A DNA stretch of 61,960 nucleotides from Actinoplanes sp. NBRC 103695 (lineage in GTDB: Bacteria; Actinomycetota; Actinomycetes; Mycobacteriales; Micromonosporaceae). Made by a program: the position numbers and the translations under genes. The first letter of the stretch is position 1. Each line of letters opens with the position of its first letter. The notes beneath the pieces were generated by a model. The model searched no databases and was not told the origin of the DNA. It was given only the letters and a program-made list of their open reading frames with translations. The stretch lies in assembly GCF_030269485.1 (NCBI RefSeq), contig NZ_BSTL01000041.1, positions 1 to 61,960 of the forward strand. The letters are read 5' to 3'. Below are positions 1 through 8,941 of this stretch, piece after piece.

Positions 1-920
1 CCGGCCAGGAAGGCCGCATCGACCTGAACAAGGTCACCGACAAGGAGAAGCTGAAGGCGCAGCTCGGCAACGAGATCGGGTACGGCCAGTACGCGATCAC
101 ACCGCTCGACCACGCGAACGGCGTGGCCACGCTGGCCAACAACGGCAAGTACAACAAGGCGCACTTCGTCAAGTCGGTGCAGAAGCGCGACAACGCGACC
201 GGCAAGTTCAAGGCGTACCACAACGAGAAGCTCGCGCCGAAGGCCGCGTTCTCGGAGGACGTCGTGGCGGCCATCGACCACGTGCTGCAGCAGATCGTCA
301 GCAAGAACGGCAAGTCGCTCAAGAACGGCTACGAGGCGATCGGCAAGTCCGGCACCTGGGAGTTCAAGGACGGCAGCACCAGCGAGAACGGCGACGCCTG
401 GTGGGTCGGCGGGACCAAGCACCTCGCCGCCTCCGTCTGGATCGGCCGGGAGCAGGTCAAGAAGAAGAAGATGGAGCTTCTGCCGATCTACTCGACGCCG
501 AAGGGCAAGAAGGGCATGACCGGCGGCTCGGTTCCGGGTGACACCTGGAAGGTCTTCATGGACCTCGCCAACAAGGCACTCGACGCGAAGAAGGACGACT
601 TCCCGCCGGACGTCAAGGTCGGTGACCCGAGCAAGAAGGGCAACGGCCTCGAGAAGCCCAAGACCGAAAACCCGGCGTGTGACCTCCTGGGCGGCCAGTT
701 CTGTGAGGGTGGCAACCCCGGCGGTCAGAACCCCGGTGGCCAGAACCCCGGTGGCCAGAACCCGGGCGGTCAGAACCCGGGCGGCATCACGTTCCCGCCG
801 CCGAACCCGGACAACGGCAACGGCAACGGCGGAAACGGCAACGGCAATGGCGACGGCGGCCAGCAACAGCCAGGTGATACCAACGATCAGGGCGGCGGCC
901 AGAACAACGAGGACGATTAG
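1..920 (+). CDS. Class A penicillin-binding protein, C-terminal part (partial)
   Basis: The reading frame is open from base 3, so only the end of the protein is present (about 305 residues). The sequence TPLDHANGVATLANNG and the later GKSGTWEF (the KTG box of the transpeptidase active site) are typical of the C-terminal transpeptidase domain of bifunctional peptidoglycan synthases, which polymerise and cross-link murein outside the membrane. After the domain comes a low-complexity tail with five NPGGQ-type units coded by 15-bp repeats (about 709-785), then Asn/Gly-rich sequence. The downstream GT87 and rpsF genes match the neighbourhood of ponA1 in Mycobacterium, which supports a ponA-type assignment. 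Confidence 0.9.
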   Translation, partial: GQEGRIDLNKVTDKEKLKAQLGNEIGYGQYAITPLDHANGVATLANNGKYNKAHFVKSVQKRDNATGKFKAYHNEKLAPKAAFSEDVVAAIDHVLQQIVSKNGKSLKNGYEAIGKSGTWEFKDGSTSENGDAWWVGGTKHLAASVWIGREQVKKKKMELLPIYSTPKGKKGMTGGSVPGDTWKVFMDLANKALDAKKDDFPPDVKVGDPSKKGNGLEKPKTENPACDLLGGQFCEGGNPGGQNPGGQNPGGQNPGGQNPGGITFPPPNPDNGNGNGGNGNGNGDGGQQQPGDTNDQGGGQNNEDD

Positions 921-924
921 CTCA

Positions 925-964
925 CGGCGCTCGCCCCCGGGACACCGGGGGCGAGCGCCGTTTT
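925..964 (+). terminator. Rho-independent terminator of the penicillin-binding protein gene
   Basis: A perfect 16-bp stem (925-940 with 945-960), a GACA tetraloop and a following TTTT run begin 4 bases after the stop codon. This is a strong intrinsic terminator for the upstream gene. Confidence 0.9.
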
Positions 965-994
965 CGTCTGGTTCATGAGGCATGATGCCAAGTC

Positions 995-2473
995 ATGAGC
1001 ACCGAGCCTGATCACCTCGAGCGTGATCATCCCGTGAGGTCAGCAGCGCCGGACTCGTTCGTCCGCGGACTGTCCGAGGCGATCGGTGGCCCGCTCGGCG
1101 AACACGCCGCCAACCCCGACGGCCGGCCCGGCAGGTTCTGGACCGCCGCGCGGATCGTGCTCGCGCTCTGCTGCCTGACGCTGGCGCTGCACTGGGTGCA
1201 GAAATCGCCCTGCCGGGACGGCGACTGGCAGGACAACACCCAGTACACGCACTTCTGCTACACCGATGTGCTGGCGCTCTACTACGCCGAGGGCCTCAAC
1301 GAGGGCAAGGTGCCCTACCGCGACCACGCCGTCGAGTACCCGGTGGTCACCGGCTACTTCATGGGCGCGATCGGCTTGCCGGTGCACGAGATCGGCAAGA
1401 ACAACCCGTCCATCAACCAGGGCACCTGGTTCTACGACGGCAACGCCCTGCTGCTCAGCATCCTCGCCGTGGCCACCGCCGCGGTGATGCTCGCCCTGCG
1501 CCGGCGACGACCCTGGGACATCGCCCTCTTCGCGCTCTCCCCGATCCTGCTGTTCACCGCCACGATCAACTGGGACTTCCTCGCCATCGGGTTCGCCGCG
1601 TTCGGCCTCTACGCCTGGACGAAGCGACATCCGGTGCTGGCCGGCGTCCTGATCGGGCTGGGCGGCGCGGCCAAACTCTGGCCGATCTTCATCCTCGGCC
1701 CGCTGCTCTTCCTGGGCCTGCGATCCCGGCGGGTCCTCGAGTGGGGGTACGCGTTCGGCGCCGCCCTGGCCGTCTGGGTGGCGGTGAATCTGCCCGTGCT
1801 GCTGTTGTGGCCGGACAGCTGGGCGCGGTTCTTCAACCTGAACACCAGCCGGCCGATCGACTGGGGCACCCTCTGGTATATCGGCCGGTTCCTGGACACC
1901 AAGTGGAACACCGGCGTGCCCGGCGACCAGGGCCCGTTCCAGTGGCTGAGCGACCACATCGGGGTGCTGAACTGGATCAGCTACGGCCTGTTCCTCGTCG
2001 TCGCCTGCGGGGGGATCGCGCTGCTCATCCTGCTCGCCCCGCGCCGGCCCCGCCTGGCACAGGTCGCGTTCCTGGTGGTCGCCGCCTTCCTGATCTTCAG
2101 CAAGGTCTGGTCCCAGCAGTACGTGCTCTGGCTGCTGCCGCTGATCGTCCTCGCCCGCCCGAGGTGGGGCGCGATCCTGGCCTGGACGGTCGCGGAGATC
2201 GGCTACTACGCGGCGTTCTACGCGGAACTGCTCGGCGCCGGCGGTAAACCGGTGATCCCCGAGGGGACGTTCGTGCTCGCGTCGGGCCTGCGCCTGGCCA
2301 CCGTCGTGATCCTGTGCGCGCTGGTGATCCGGGAGATCTGGCGGCCGGAGCTGGACGTGGTCCGGCAGTCGTACGCCGACGACCCGGACGGCGGCATCCT
2401 GGACGCCGCCCCCGACGCCCCGTGGGTGTCCCGATTCCGCGGAACGGTACTGAGAAGAACTAGCTCAGCCTGA
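995..2473 (+). CDS. GT87-like polytopic membrane glycosyltransferase
   Basis: The 492-residue protein has many hydrophobic segments, starting near residue 50 (ARIVLALCCLTLALHWV), and an external loop with Asp/Tyr-rich motifs (YRDHAVEYPVVTGYF) of the kind found in GT-C enzymes that use polyprenyl-phosphate sugars. The family includes actinobacterial alpha-mannosyltransferases (GT87/DUF2029). It occupies the place of the Rv0051-type gene between the penicillin-binding protein and rpsF in Mycobacterium. No strong Shine-Dalgarno is seen; a CATGAT box lies 8 nt before the ATG. Its stop overlaps the convergent gene by 14 bp. The sugar substrate cannot be told from sequence. Confidence 0.75.
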   Translation: MSTEPDHLERDHPVRSAAPDSFVRGLSEAIGGPLGEHAANPDGRPGRFWTAARIVLALCCLTLALHWVQKSPCRDGDWQDNTQYTHFCYTDVLALYYAEGLNEGKVPYRDHAVEYPVVTGYFMGAIGLPVHEIGKNNPSINQGTWFYDGNALLLSILAVATAAVMLALRRRRPWDIALFALSPILLFTATINWDFLAIGFAAFGLYAWTKRHPVLAGVLIGLGGAAKLWPIFILGPLLFLGLRSRRVLEWGYAFGAALAVWVAVNLPVLLLWPDSWARFFNLNTSRPIDWGTLWYIGRFLDTKWNTGVPGDQGPFQWLSDHIGVLNWISYGLFLVVACGGIALLILLAPRRPRLAQVAFLVVAAFLIFSKVWSQQYVLWLLPLIVLARPRWGAILAWTVAEIGYYAAFYAELLGAGGKPVIPEGTFVLASGLRLATVVILCALVIREIWRPELDVVRQSYADDPDGGILDAAPDAPWVSRFRGTVLRRTSSA

Positions 2474-4985
2474 ACACCACCGTGTCCTCGTCGACGTCCT
2501 CGCGCCGGATGCCGAGGGCGTCGACCGGGACGTCGCCGGCCTGCTCCCAGACCGTGCCGCCCACCCGCGAGCGGACCAGGATCACCGTCTGGATGCCGGC
2601 CGCGCGCAGATAGTCGATGCTCGCCGCGTCCGGGAACGAGGCCACCGACTGCCGCAGCTCGGTCTGCCCGGCCGCGGCGAAACCACCCGACCCGTTCGCG
2701 ATCGGCTGGAAGCGGGACGTCGACCACAGCATCGCGATCTGGTCGCCCAGCGCCGCCGCCGGCAGAACCAGCACCGGCCCGGCCTCGGTGCGCATCGCGG
2801 ACGGCTGGTCGGGCTGCACCGGATGCGGTGTCGCGTTGACCGTCTCCGCCAGGACGAGAAGCAACGGCACGAACGTCGCCAGCCGCAGCCACGGCCCGGG
2901 GAACGGCGGGATCCGCTGTTCCGCCCACTGCTCCGCCCGCCGGACGAACTCCGCCACCGCGCCCGCGGCGAGAATCGCCAGCACCAGCGTCACCCAGAGC
3001 ATGAGGCGCCCGGGGATCCGCAGCCCGAACGACGCCGGGAAGTGCCCGAACAACGGCAGATAGGTCCACCTGCCGTCGAAGAACGCGGTGCCCATCGTGA
3101 GGATCACCCCGACCGCCAGCCCGGCGACCAGCAGCAGCCGCTGCCACCAGCGCCACACCGAGAAGACCAGGCCGGCCAGCGCCAGCGCGTACAGGGCGAA
3201 GCCGGGCAGCAGCGTCATCTCGGCCGGCCAGCTCAGCGACGCCCGCGGCACCTCGTGCGAGCCGCCCCAGACCCGCGACTCGGCCGGTGCGATCAGCAGG
3301 CTGCGCCAGGTCGGTGAGAAGAAGTCGATCTCGGCGCCGCTCGGACCACCACCCGGCACGCGCAGATAAGGAATGGCGACCAGCGCGCCGATGCACGCCA
3401 CGACCGTCACGCCGAGCAGGTCGGCGACCCACACCCGCCAGCCGAGCACCGGCCGCTTCCGCTTGCGGTGGCGGCGCCACCATCGCAGCGGCACGCCGAG
3501 CAGGATCAAGAGCACAACCCCGACGAGGACGTACGCGAACGGCACGCCCAGCGAGAACCCGAGGCTGACCTGCCAGGCCGCCACCAGCCAGCCGGCCGCC
3601 ACCCAGCCGGAACGGCGTCGCGCCGGCCGGAAGCCCCACCGGATCGACCACCCGTGGCCTCGCGCCAGCATCGCCAGCGCCAGCGGGATCCCGCCGGCCG
3701 AAACCACGTCCAGATGTCCCTCCTGGGCCATCCGCCACGGCGCGTACGCGAACGCGACCGCCGCGACGACCGCCCCCGTGCGCCCGGCGCCGAGCTGCCG
3801 GACCAGCGCGTAACCGCCGATGAACAGCAGCGCGTGGGCGAGGACGAAGAGGATGTTGTACCGCAGCAGCGCCGCGCCCGGGCCGTCACCGAGCATCCCG
3901 GCGGGCGCGTAGCCGAGCAGGCTGTCGCCGTACGCGAAGCTGTTGTGCTCGGGGTAGAAGGCGTTGGACTGCCAGAGCTGCGCGGGGTCGGTGATCAGCA
4001 CGTGCCCGGCCCAGGCGACCTGCCAGGCCTGGCGGGCCGGGTCGTAGAGCTCCTGCGGGACGGTGTGCAGCGGGTACTGCAGAGCGGGCCAGGTCAGGAC
4101 CACGGCCAGGAGCAGGCCGCCGTAGACGACCAGCGCGTACTCGTGGCGGAACGCGCGGCCGACCCGGCGGAGGCCGCGCCGGATGCGTCCGGGGGCTCGC
4201 TCGGTGGTCGAGGCGAACGCGGACCACGGGTCGGGCGGCGCGCCGGGAGGGCGTTCGTCGCGCAGGGCCTTCTTGCGCTTCCTGCGGCCCTTCTCCGGCT
4301 TCTCCTCGGTCTTCTCCCCGGCTTTCTCCCCGAGTTTTTCCGGGTCGCTCCCGTCCGTCTTCTCTGTCTTCTCCTCGTCCGTCTTCTCCTCGACGGCGGT
4401 GGCCGTGGCCGCACCGGTCTGTCCGGCCCCGGCCGGCGCGTCAGGTTTGTCGTCGAGGCCGGCCTCGTCGTCGAGGCCCGCCTTGGCGCGTTCGACCTCG
4501 CTCAGCACGCGGGTGACCGGGGGCGCGCCGACGCGCGAAGAGCCCTCCGGACCGGCCGGTGTGACTCCCGCGCCCTTGATCTCGCCGGCGAAGGCGTCCG
4601 GGCCTTTACTCCCTTGTGGCCCGACAGGAGCACGCCCGGCGCCACGGATGAGCCGCCGCGCAAAGCCACCGAGACCACCCCGGCGCCCAGCCGGCGCCTC
4701 GCTCCCGGCAGAGTCCGGCGCGGCCGGCTTGCCGGAGGAATCGCCCGCCGGTGAAGGTTTCGGAGCGCCCGCCGCGACATCATCGGCTTCATCGCGCGCA
4801 GGCGCGGGGGCGGCCTCTGCGGACGCCTCCTGGTCCGGCGACGGCGGCGCGGCCTCTGCCTGCTGCGGCGGTGCCGTCTCTGCCTGCTGCGGCGGCGCGG
4901 CCTTTGTCTGGTCCGGCTCCTTGGCACGCCCGTCCCGCGGCGGCGGCGGGCTCGGGGTCGCTGCTGCCGGCTGGTCCGTCGTCAT
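2460..4985 (-). CDS. Large membrane protein, GT-C-like, with disordered N-terminus
   Basis: The frame is open upstream to 5453, but that part lies inside the endonuclease IV gene and is Arg-rich out-of-frame sequence. The ATG at 4985 (MTTDQPAAATP) is the sensible start and gives 841 residues. Residues 1 to about 260 are Pro/Ala/Glu/Lys-rich and charged, probably disordered and cytoplasmic. The rest has about ten hydrophobic segments with a large loop after the first (ELYDPARQAWQVAWAGH), as in GT-C membrane glycosyltransferases, and ends in a soluble domain (VPVDALGIRREDVDEDTVVF). It starts 26 bp after the endonuclease IV stop, so the two are probably cotranscribed. Substrate unknown. Confidence 0.65.
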   Translation of the reverse strand: MTTDQPAAATPSPPPPRDGRAKEPDQTKAAPPQQAETAPPQQAEAAPPSPDQEASAEAAPAPARDEADDVAAGAPKPSPAGDSSGKPAAPDSAGSEAPAGRRGGLGGFARRLIRGAGRAPVGPQGSKGPDAFAGEIKGAGVTPAGPEGSSRVGAPPVTRVLSEVERAKAGLDDEAGLDDKPDAPAGAGQTGAATATAVEEKTDEEKTEKTDGSDPEKLGEKAGEKTEEKPEKGRRKRKKALRDERPPGAPPDPWSAFASTTERAPGRIRRGLRRVGRAFRHEYALVVYGGLLLAVVLTWPALQYPLHTVPQELYDPARQAWQVAWAGHVLITDPAQLWQSNAFYPEHNSFAYGDSLLGYAPAGMLGDGPGAALLRYNILFVLAHALLFIGGYALVRQLGAGRTGAVVAAVAFAYAPWRMAQEGHLDVVSAGGIPLALAMLARGHGWSIRWGFRPARRRSGWVAAGWLVAAWQVSLGFSLGVPFAYVLVGVVLLILLGVPLRWWRRHRKRKRPVLGWRVWVADLLGVTVVACIGALVAIPYLRVPGGGPSGAEIDFFSPTWRSLLIAPAESRVWGGSHEVPRASLSWPAEMTLLPGFALYALALAGLVFSVWRWWQRLLLVAGLAVGVILTMGTAFFDGRWTYLPLFGHFPASFGLRIPGRLMLWVTLVLAILAAGAVAEFVRRAEQWAEQRIPPFPGPWLRLATFVPLLLVLAETVNATPHPVQPDQPSAMRTEAGPVLVLPAAALGDQIAMLWSTSRFQPIANGSGGFAAAGQTELRQSVASFPDAASIDYLRAAGIQTVILVRSRVGGTVWEQAGDVPVDALGIRREDVDEDTVVFRLS

Positions 4986-5011
4986 CCGTCTCCCCCGGAA
5001 CGCCCGCCTGC

Positions 5012-5788
5012 TCAGCTGCCTGCGCGCTCGCGCAGGAGTGCGATGTCGGCCGACTGCCCCTCGACGCCGCCCGGAGTCTCCACGATGACCGGTGCGCCGG
5101 CGGCACGAACCACGGCCACCACCAGTTCCGGGTCGATCTTGCCACTGCCGAGGTTGTCGTGGCGGTCCCGCCCGCTGTCGAAGGCGTCCTTGGAGTCGTT
5201 GGCGTGGATCAGGTCGATCCGCCCGGTGATCGCCTTGACCCGGTCGACGATGCCGAGCAGATCCTCGCCGCCCGCGTGCGCATGACAGGTGTCGAGGCAG
5301 AACCCGGCGCCGAAGCCACCCACCACGTCCCACAGTCGCGCCAGGTTGTCGAAGGTGCGGGCGATCGCGTTGTCGCCGCCCGCGGTGTTCTCGATGAGCA
5401 CCGGCAGCGGCAGGCCACCGTCCTTCTCCGCGTACTCGAAAGCCTTGCGCCAATTGTCGAAACCGGCGGCCAGGTCGCTCTCGGAGCTGACATGCCCGCC
5501 GTGCACGATCAGGCCTTTCGCGCCGAGATCGGCGGCCGCCCTGGCGTGCGACATCAGCAGCTTGCGGCTCGGGATGCGGATCCGGTTGTTCTGCGTCGCG
5601 ACGTTCACGATGTACGGCGCGTGGATGTAAACGTCCACGTCGGACGCTCGTAGCGCCTCGGCGTCGGCCCGCGGCTGGGGTGACTTGTACCCCTGGGGAT
5701 CGGTCAGGAAGAACTGGACCGCGTCCGCCTTGCGGTCGGCGGCCCCGGTGAGGGGATCGGCCGGGTCGACGTGAGCTCCGATGCGCAT
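5012..5788 (-). CDS. nfo: Deoxyribonuclease IV (AP endonuclease)
   Basis: The 258-residue TIM-barrel protein carries the zinc-binding signatures of the endonuclease IV family: HAPY near residue 57, HGGH, ENTAGG, DTCHAHAGG, HANDSKD and DRHDNLGSG. The family cuts DNA 5' of abasic sites and removes 3' blocking groups in base excision repair. It is somewhat shorter than the Escherichia coli enzyme but all metal-binding motifs are there. A TAGGCT box ends 5 nt before the ATG and there is no Shine-Dalgarno, so the mRNA may be leaderless. Confidence 0.88.
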   Translation of the reverse strand: MRIGAHVDPADPLTGAADRKADAVQFFLTDPQGYKSPQPRADAEALRASDVDVYIHAPYIVNVATQNNRIRIPSRKLLMSHARAAADLGAKGLIVHGGHVSSESDLAAGFDNWRKAFEYAEKDGGLPLPVLIENTAGGDNAIARTFDNLARLWDVVGGFGAGFCLDTCHAHAGGEDLLGIVDRVKAITGRIDLIHANDSKDAFDSGRDRHDNLGSGKIDPELVVAVVRAAGAPVIVETPGGVEGQSADIALLRERAGS

Positions 5789-5912
5789 GGGTCGAGCCTA
5801 CGACGCGGGTACGACCGAACGCGCCCGCGTCACCGCCGCTTGTGACCTCTCGTTAACGGATTGATCACGTTTGCCTACCGGGGCCGGAGTCGGCCGTAGC
5901 TGGGAGATACGC

Positions 5913-6914
5913 ATGTCGCAGGTCCGATATCGGGTGGCCGCGCTGACGCTGGGGGGACTTCTCCTCGGCTTGCCGCTGTTGACCAGCGGGACGGCGAGCG
6001 CGGAGCAGATCGAGGCCGGGGACCGGCAGGTCGTCTTCGACGGCAACGGGATGCTGGGGCTCTCCTGTCGCTCGGCGCCGGACGTGAGCTCGATGACGGT
6101 TCCGGCCGAGTCCAAGGTGCGCGTGGTGAACCGGACCGGTTACCCCGCGCGGCTCAAGCTGGGCAACTCGCTCAAGGGCACGCTGCCCGACGACGGCTCG
6201 GCCGAGCTGGTCTTCCGGCACGGCACGACGGCCGTGCAGCTGACGCCGTCCTGCCCGTTCCGCACCGAGTCGACGCCGCTGCTGGTCACCGCGACGCCGG
6301 AGCCCACGGGTCCGCCGCCGGAGGATGAACCGGAGCCGACGTCGGAGCAGCCGACCGGTGGTGCCGTCAACACGCCTCCGACCACGCCGTCGACCACGGG
6401 TGGCGCGCCGACTAGCACGGGTTCCACGCTGCCGGACACCTCCGCGCCGACCGGCCGCCCGACCCGGACCGCCACCTCCACCGCGACCACGACGACGCGT
6501 CCGGGCTCGCCGCGGCCGACCGACGAGCGCACGCTGACGCCGGCCACGGTGGTGGCGGTGCAGACGATGCCTCAGGGTGGAGCGGCGACGACCAAGGTCA
6601 GGGCCAAGGCTCTGAGGGGTACGGACGTGACCACGCCGACGTTCGCCGGCATGCCACCGGGCGAGCAGCGGGCGATTGTGCCCGGCGTACCCACGATCGG
6701 TCTGCCGACCATGTCGGAAGCCGCAGCCCTGACGCCCGGCGTGCCACCCACCGACGTCGCGGCGGCGGAGCCGGTCGCGGAGATGAGGCCGATGCCGGAG
6801 AACCGACCCGTCGGTCTGCTCGCGGTGGTGGCGGGGGTGTGCGTGCTGGGCGTGGCAGTAGCCGCCATTCGGGCATTTGTGTCGCAACGTGCATCCCGGG
6901 CAAACATCGCGTAA
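5913..6914 (+). CDS. Secreted, membrane-anchored Pro/Thr-rich protein
   Basis: The start at 5913 (MSQVRYRVAALTLGG) is chosen because GGGAGA lies just upstream and a clean signal peptide follows, ending near TASAEQ. Residues 30-115 form a small globular domain (FDGNGMLGLSCRS ... LTPSCPF) with one Cys pair. A long Pro/Thr/Ser stalk follows (about 120-230), and one C-terminal membrane segment (LLAVVAGVCVLGVAVAAI) with a short basic tail. The layout is that of a protein anchored at the outer face of the membrane and extending into the wall. The family is not recognised. It lies where Mycobacterium has a small gene before rpsF. Confidence 0.7.
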   Translation: MSQVRYRVAALTLGGLLLGLPLLTSGTASAEQIEAGDRQVVFDGNGMLGLSCRSAPDVSSMTVPAESKVRVVNRTGYPARLKLGNSLKGTLPDDGSAELVFRHGTTAVQLTPSCPFRTESTPLLVTATPEPTGPPPEDEPEPTSEQPTGGAVNTPPTTPSTTGGAPTSTGSTLPDTSAPTGRPTRTATSTATTTTRPGSPRPTDERTLTPATVVAVQTMPQGGAATTKVRAKALRGTDVTTPTFAGMPPGEQRAIVPGVPTIGLPTMSEAAALTPGVPPTDVAAAEPVAEMRPMPENRPVGLLAVVAGVCVLGVAVAAIRAFVSQRASRANIA

Positions 6915-7133
6915 GCTACCCGCAGCAAGCTCCGCGGGGCGGCTGTGTCCAACCTCATCGGTGTGGTCGTTCCTCCCCAGGTCCCACCCAACGAATGCGG
7001 ACCGGACGCCCCGCGGCTCCTCGGACGGGCCTCGTCGCACCTGCGGCGGGGCCCGATTCCATTTCCGGGCGCCGACCTGGCTACACTTGACCGTCCGCCT
7101 GGGCCGCATCAGGCCTGCGTGGACGACACAAGA

Positions 7134-7176
7134 CCTCCTGCCACGGAAATACCGTGGCCGCTCAGCCCACAGGAGG
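7134..7176 (+). promoter_or_regulatory. S6:S18-type autoregulatory leader of rpsF
   Basis: Upstream of rpsF the RNA can form an outer stem CCTCCTG (7134-7140) with CAGGAGG (7170-7176), and an inner hairpin CCACGG (7141-7146) with CCGTGG (7152-7157) and an AAATA loop. A one-sided bulge that begins CCG follows the inner stem (7158-7169). This is the layout known for the rpsF leader bound by the S6:S18 complex in many bacteria. The outer stem covers the AGGAGG ribosome-binding site, so binding would shut off translation. Confidence 0.75.
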
Positions 7177-7186
7177 TGAGATTGTC

Positions 7187-7480
7187 TTGCGTCATTACGA
7201 ACTGATGGTGATCCTCGATGCCAGTCTCGAGGAGCGCACCGTCGCCCCGTCTCTCGACACGTACCTGAACAACGTGATTCGGAGCTCGGGTGGCTCGGTG
7301 GAGAAGCTCGACGTCTGGGGCCGTCGCCGGCTCTCGTACGAGATCAACAAGAAGGCCGAAGGCATTTATGCCGTGGTCGACCTGCAGGCGACGCCTGAGG
7401 CCGTCGCCGAGCTGGACCGTCAGCTGCGGCTGAACGAGTCCATCCTGCGTACCAAGGTCATCCGGCCCGAGACCCGCTGA
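7187..7480 (+). CDS. rpsF: 30S ribosomal protein S6
   Basis: The protein is S6 of the small subunit, which pairs with S18 on the 16S rRNA platform. The likely start is TTG at 7187 (read as MRHYELMVILD), 10 nt after AGGAGG; a GTG at 7154 in frame would add 11 residues and lies inside the leader hairpin. The 97-residue length fits actinobacterial S6, and YELMVIL, EKLDVWGRRRL and YEINKKAEG are family motifs. It is first in rpsF-ssb-rpsR-rplI and has an RNA leader that may let S6:S18 repress it. Confidence 0.95.
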   Translation: MRHYELMVILDASLEERTVAPSLDTYLNNVIRSSGGSVEKLDVWGRRRLSYEINKKAEGIYAVVDLQATPEAVAELDRQLRLNESILRTKVIRPETR

Positions 7481-7548
7481 CGCTCGTTTTTGTCGGGGGG
7501 CTCTGAGAGCCTTCTGCGAGAACGACGGAAAGCGGCGAGGAGAAGATC

Positions 7549-8109
7549 ATGGCAGGAGAAACCACCATCACGGTCGTCGGGAACTTGACCGACGATCCCG
7601 AGCTCCGCTTCACCCCCTCGGGTGCGGCGGTCGCCAAGTTCCGCATCGCTTCGACGCCGCGGACCTTGGACAGGCAGTCCGGGGAGTGGAAGGACGGCGA
7701 GCCACTCTTCCTCGCGTGCAACATCTGGCGTGACGCCGCCGAGCACGTCGCCGAGTCGCTGACCCGCGGCTCACGGGTGATCGTGCAAGGTCGGCTGCGC
7801 CAGCGGTCCTACGAGACCCGCGAGGGCGAGAAGCGCACCGTCTACGAGCTCGAGGTCGACGAGATCGGCCCGTCGCTCCGCTACGCCACGGCGAAGGTGC
7901 AGAAGATGAGTCGCTCCGGAGGGAGCGGCGGAGGCTTCGGTGGCGGTGGTGGAGCCCGGCCAGCCGGTGGCGGCAGTGGCAACGGCGGTGGCGGCGGAGG
8001 CAACAACTTCGACGACCCGTGGGCCACGGCGGCACCGGCCTCCACGAGTGGAGGGGCGGCCGGCGCGAGCCGCAGCTCCTCGTCCTTCGATGACGAGCCA
8101 CCTTTCTAG
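7549..8109 (+). CDS. ssb: Single-stranded DNA-binding protein
   Basis: The 186-residue protein has the OB fold at residues 1-110 (TTITVVGNLTDDPELRF, VIVQGRLRQRSYETREG), a Gly-rich flexible linker (about 125-160) and the acidic DDEPPF tip that recruits replication and repair partners. It coats single-stranded DNA as a tetramer. GGCGAGGAGAAG lies upstream of the ATG. It sits between rpsF and rpsR, the usual actinobacterial place for the main replicative SSB. Confidence 0.96.
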   Translation: MAGETTITVVGNLTDDPELRFTPSGAAVAKFRIASTPRTLDRQSGEWKDGEPLFLACNIWRDAAEHVAESLTRGSRVIVQGRLRQRSYETREGEKRTVYELEVDEIGPSLRYATAKVQKMSRSGGSGGGFGGGGGARPAGGGSGNGGGGGGNNFDDPWATAAPASTSGGAAGASRSSSSFDDEPPF

Positions 8110-8135
8110 ATCTGAAACGTTCAGGAGTAAGAGCA

Positions 8136-8375
8136 ATGCCTAAGGCTGCCGCACTTCGCAAGCCGAAGAAGAAGGTGAACCCGCTCGACAAGGACGGGAT
8201 CACCTACATCGACTACAAAGACACCGCGCTGCTGCGCAAGTTCATCTCCGACCGCGGCAAGATCCGCGCTCGGCGGGTCACCGGCGTGACCTCGCAGCAG
8301 CAGCGGCAGATCGCCCGTGCGGTCAAGAACGCCCGCGAGATGGCGCTCCTGCCGTACACGGCCACGGCACGCTGA
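8136..8375 (+). CDS. rpsR: 30S ribosomal protein S18, zinc-free form
   Basis: The 79-residue protein has the S18 core (YIDYKDTALLRKFISDRGKI, NAREMALLPY). Many actinobacterial S18 proteins carry Cys pairs near the N-terminus that bind zinc; here the corresponding stretch reads KKKVNPLDKDG and the whole protein has no Cys. It is thus a C-minus form in the main ribosomal operon. TTCAGGAG precedes the ATG. With S6 it is the likely ligand of the rpsF leader. Confidence 0.95.
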   Translation: MPKAAALRKPKKKVNPLDKDGITYIDYKDTALLRKFISDRGKIRARRVTGVTSQQQRQIARAVKNAREMALLPYTATAR

Positions 8376-8389
8376 GGGGAGGACCGGAG

Positions 8390-8839
8390 ATGAAGATCAT
8401 CCTCACGCAGGAGGTCACCGGCCTCGGATCCCCCGGCGACATCGTCGAGGTCAAGGACGGTTACGGCCGCAACTACCTGCTCCCGCAGAGCTTCGCGATG
8501 CGCTGGACCAAGGGTGCGGAGAAGCAGGTCACGGTCATCAAGCGGGCCCGCGAGGCGCGCGAGATCCGGGACCTGGGCCACGCCACCGAGGTCAAGGACC
8601 AGCTGGCCGGCCTCAAGGTGTCGCTGTCGGCGCGGTCCGGCAACGGCGGCCGGCTGTTCGGCTCGATCACCCCGGCCGAGATCGTGGACGCGGTCAAGGC
8701 CGCCGGTGGTCCGGCGCTGGACCGTCGTCGTCTCGAGCTGCCCGGTCAGATCAAGACGACCGGCCAGCACAACGTCAAGATCCGGCTGCACCCCGAGGTG
8801 ACCGCCACGTTCCCCGTGACGGTTCTCGGAGCCAAGTAG
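8390..8839 (+). CDS. rplI: 50S ribosomal protein L9
   Basis: The 149-residue protein begins with the L9 N-terminal domain (MKIILTQEVTGLGSPGDIVEVKDGYGRNYL) split here as MKIILTQEV and GYGRNYLLP, followed by the connecting helix and the C-terminal domain (GSITPAEIVDAVKAAGG). L9 binds 23S rRNA and stretches from the large subunit. GGGGAGGACCGGAG lies before the ATG. It is the last gene of the operon; a terminator follows. Confidence 0.96.
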   Translation: MKIILTQEVTGLGSPGDIVEVKDGYGRNYLLPQSFAMRWTKGAEKQVTVIKRAREAREIRDLGHATEVKDQLAGLKVSLSARSGNGGRLFGSITPAEIVDAVKAAGGPALDRRRLELPGQIKTTGQHNVKIRLHPEVTATFPVTVLGAK

Positions 8840-8854
8840 TTCGGAGAGTTCGAG

Positions 8855-8900
8855 GAGCCCCTGGGTCTGCGGAAAGCGCGGACACAGGGGCTCTTCTCTG
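8855..8900 (+). terminator. Terminator of the rpsF-rplI operon
   Basis: A long hairpin: GAGCCCCTG (8855-8863) pairs with CAGGGGCTC (8885-8893), extended by an upper stem 8865-8871 with 8877-8883. TTCTCTGTGTCTGTGTT follows. Confidence 0.75.
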
Positions 8901-8941
8901 TGTCTGTGTTCCGGGCCGAGCCTCGAGGTCCTGCTTGCCGG

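Noticed and set aside
2218..3738. 506-codon minus frame
   Set aside because: Arg/Gly/Ala-rich antisense and out-of-frame shadow of the two membrane genes.
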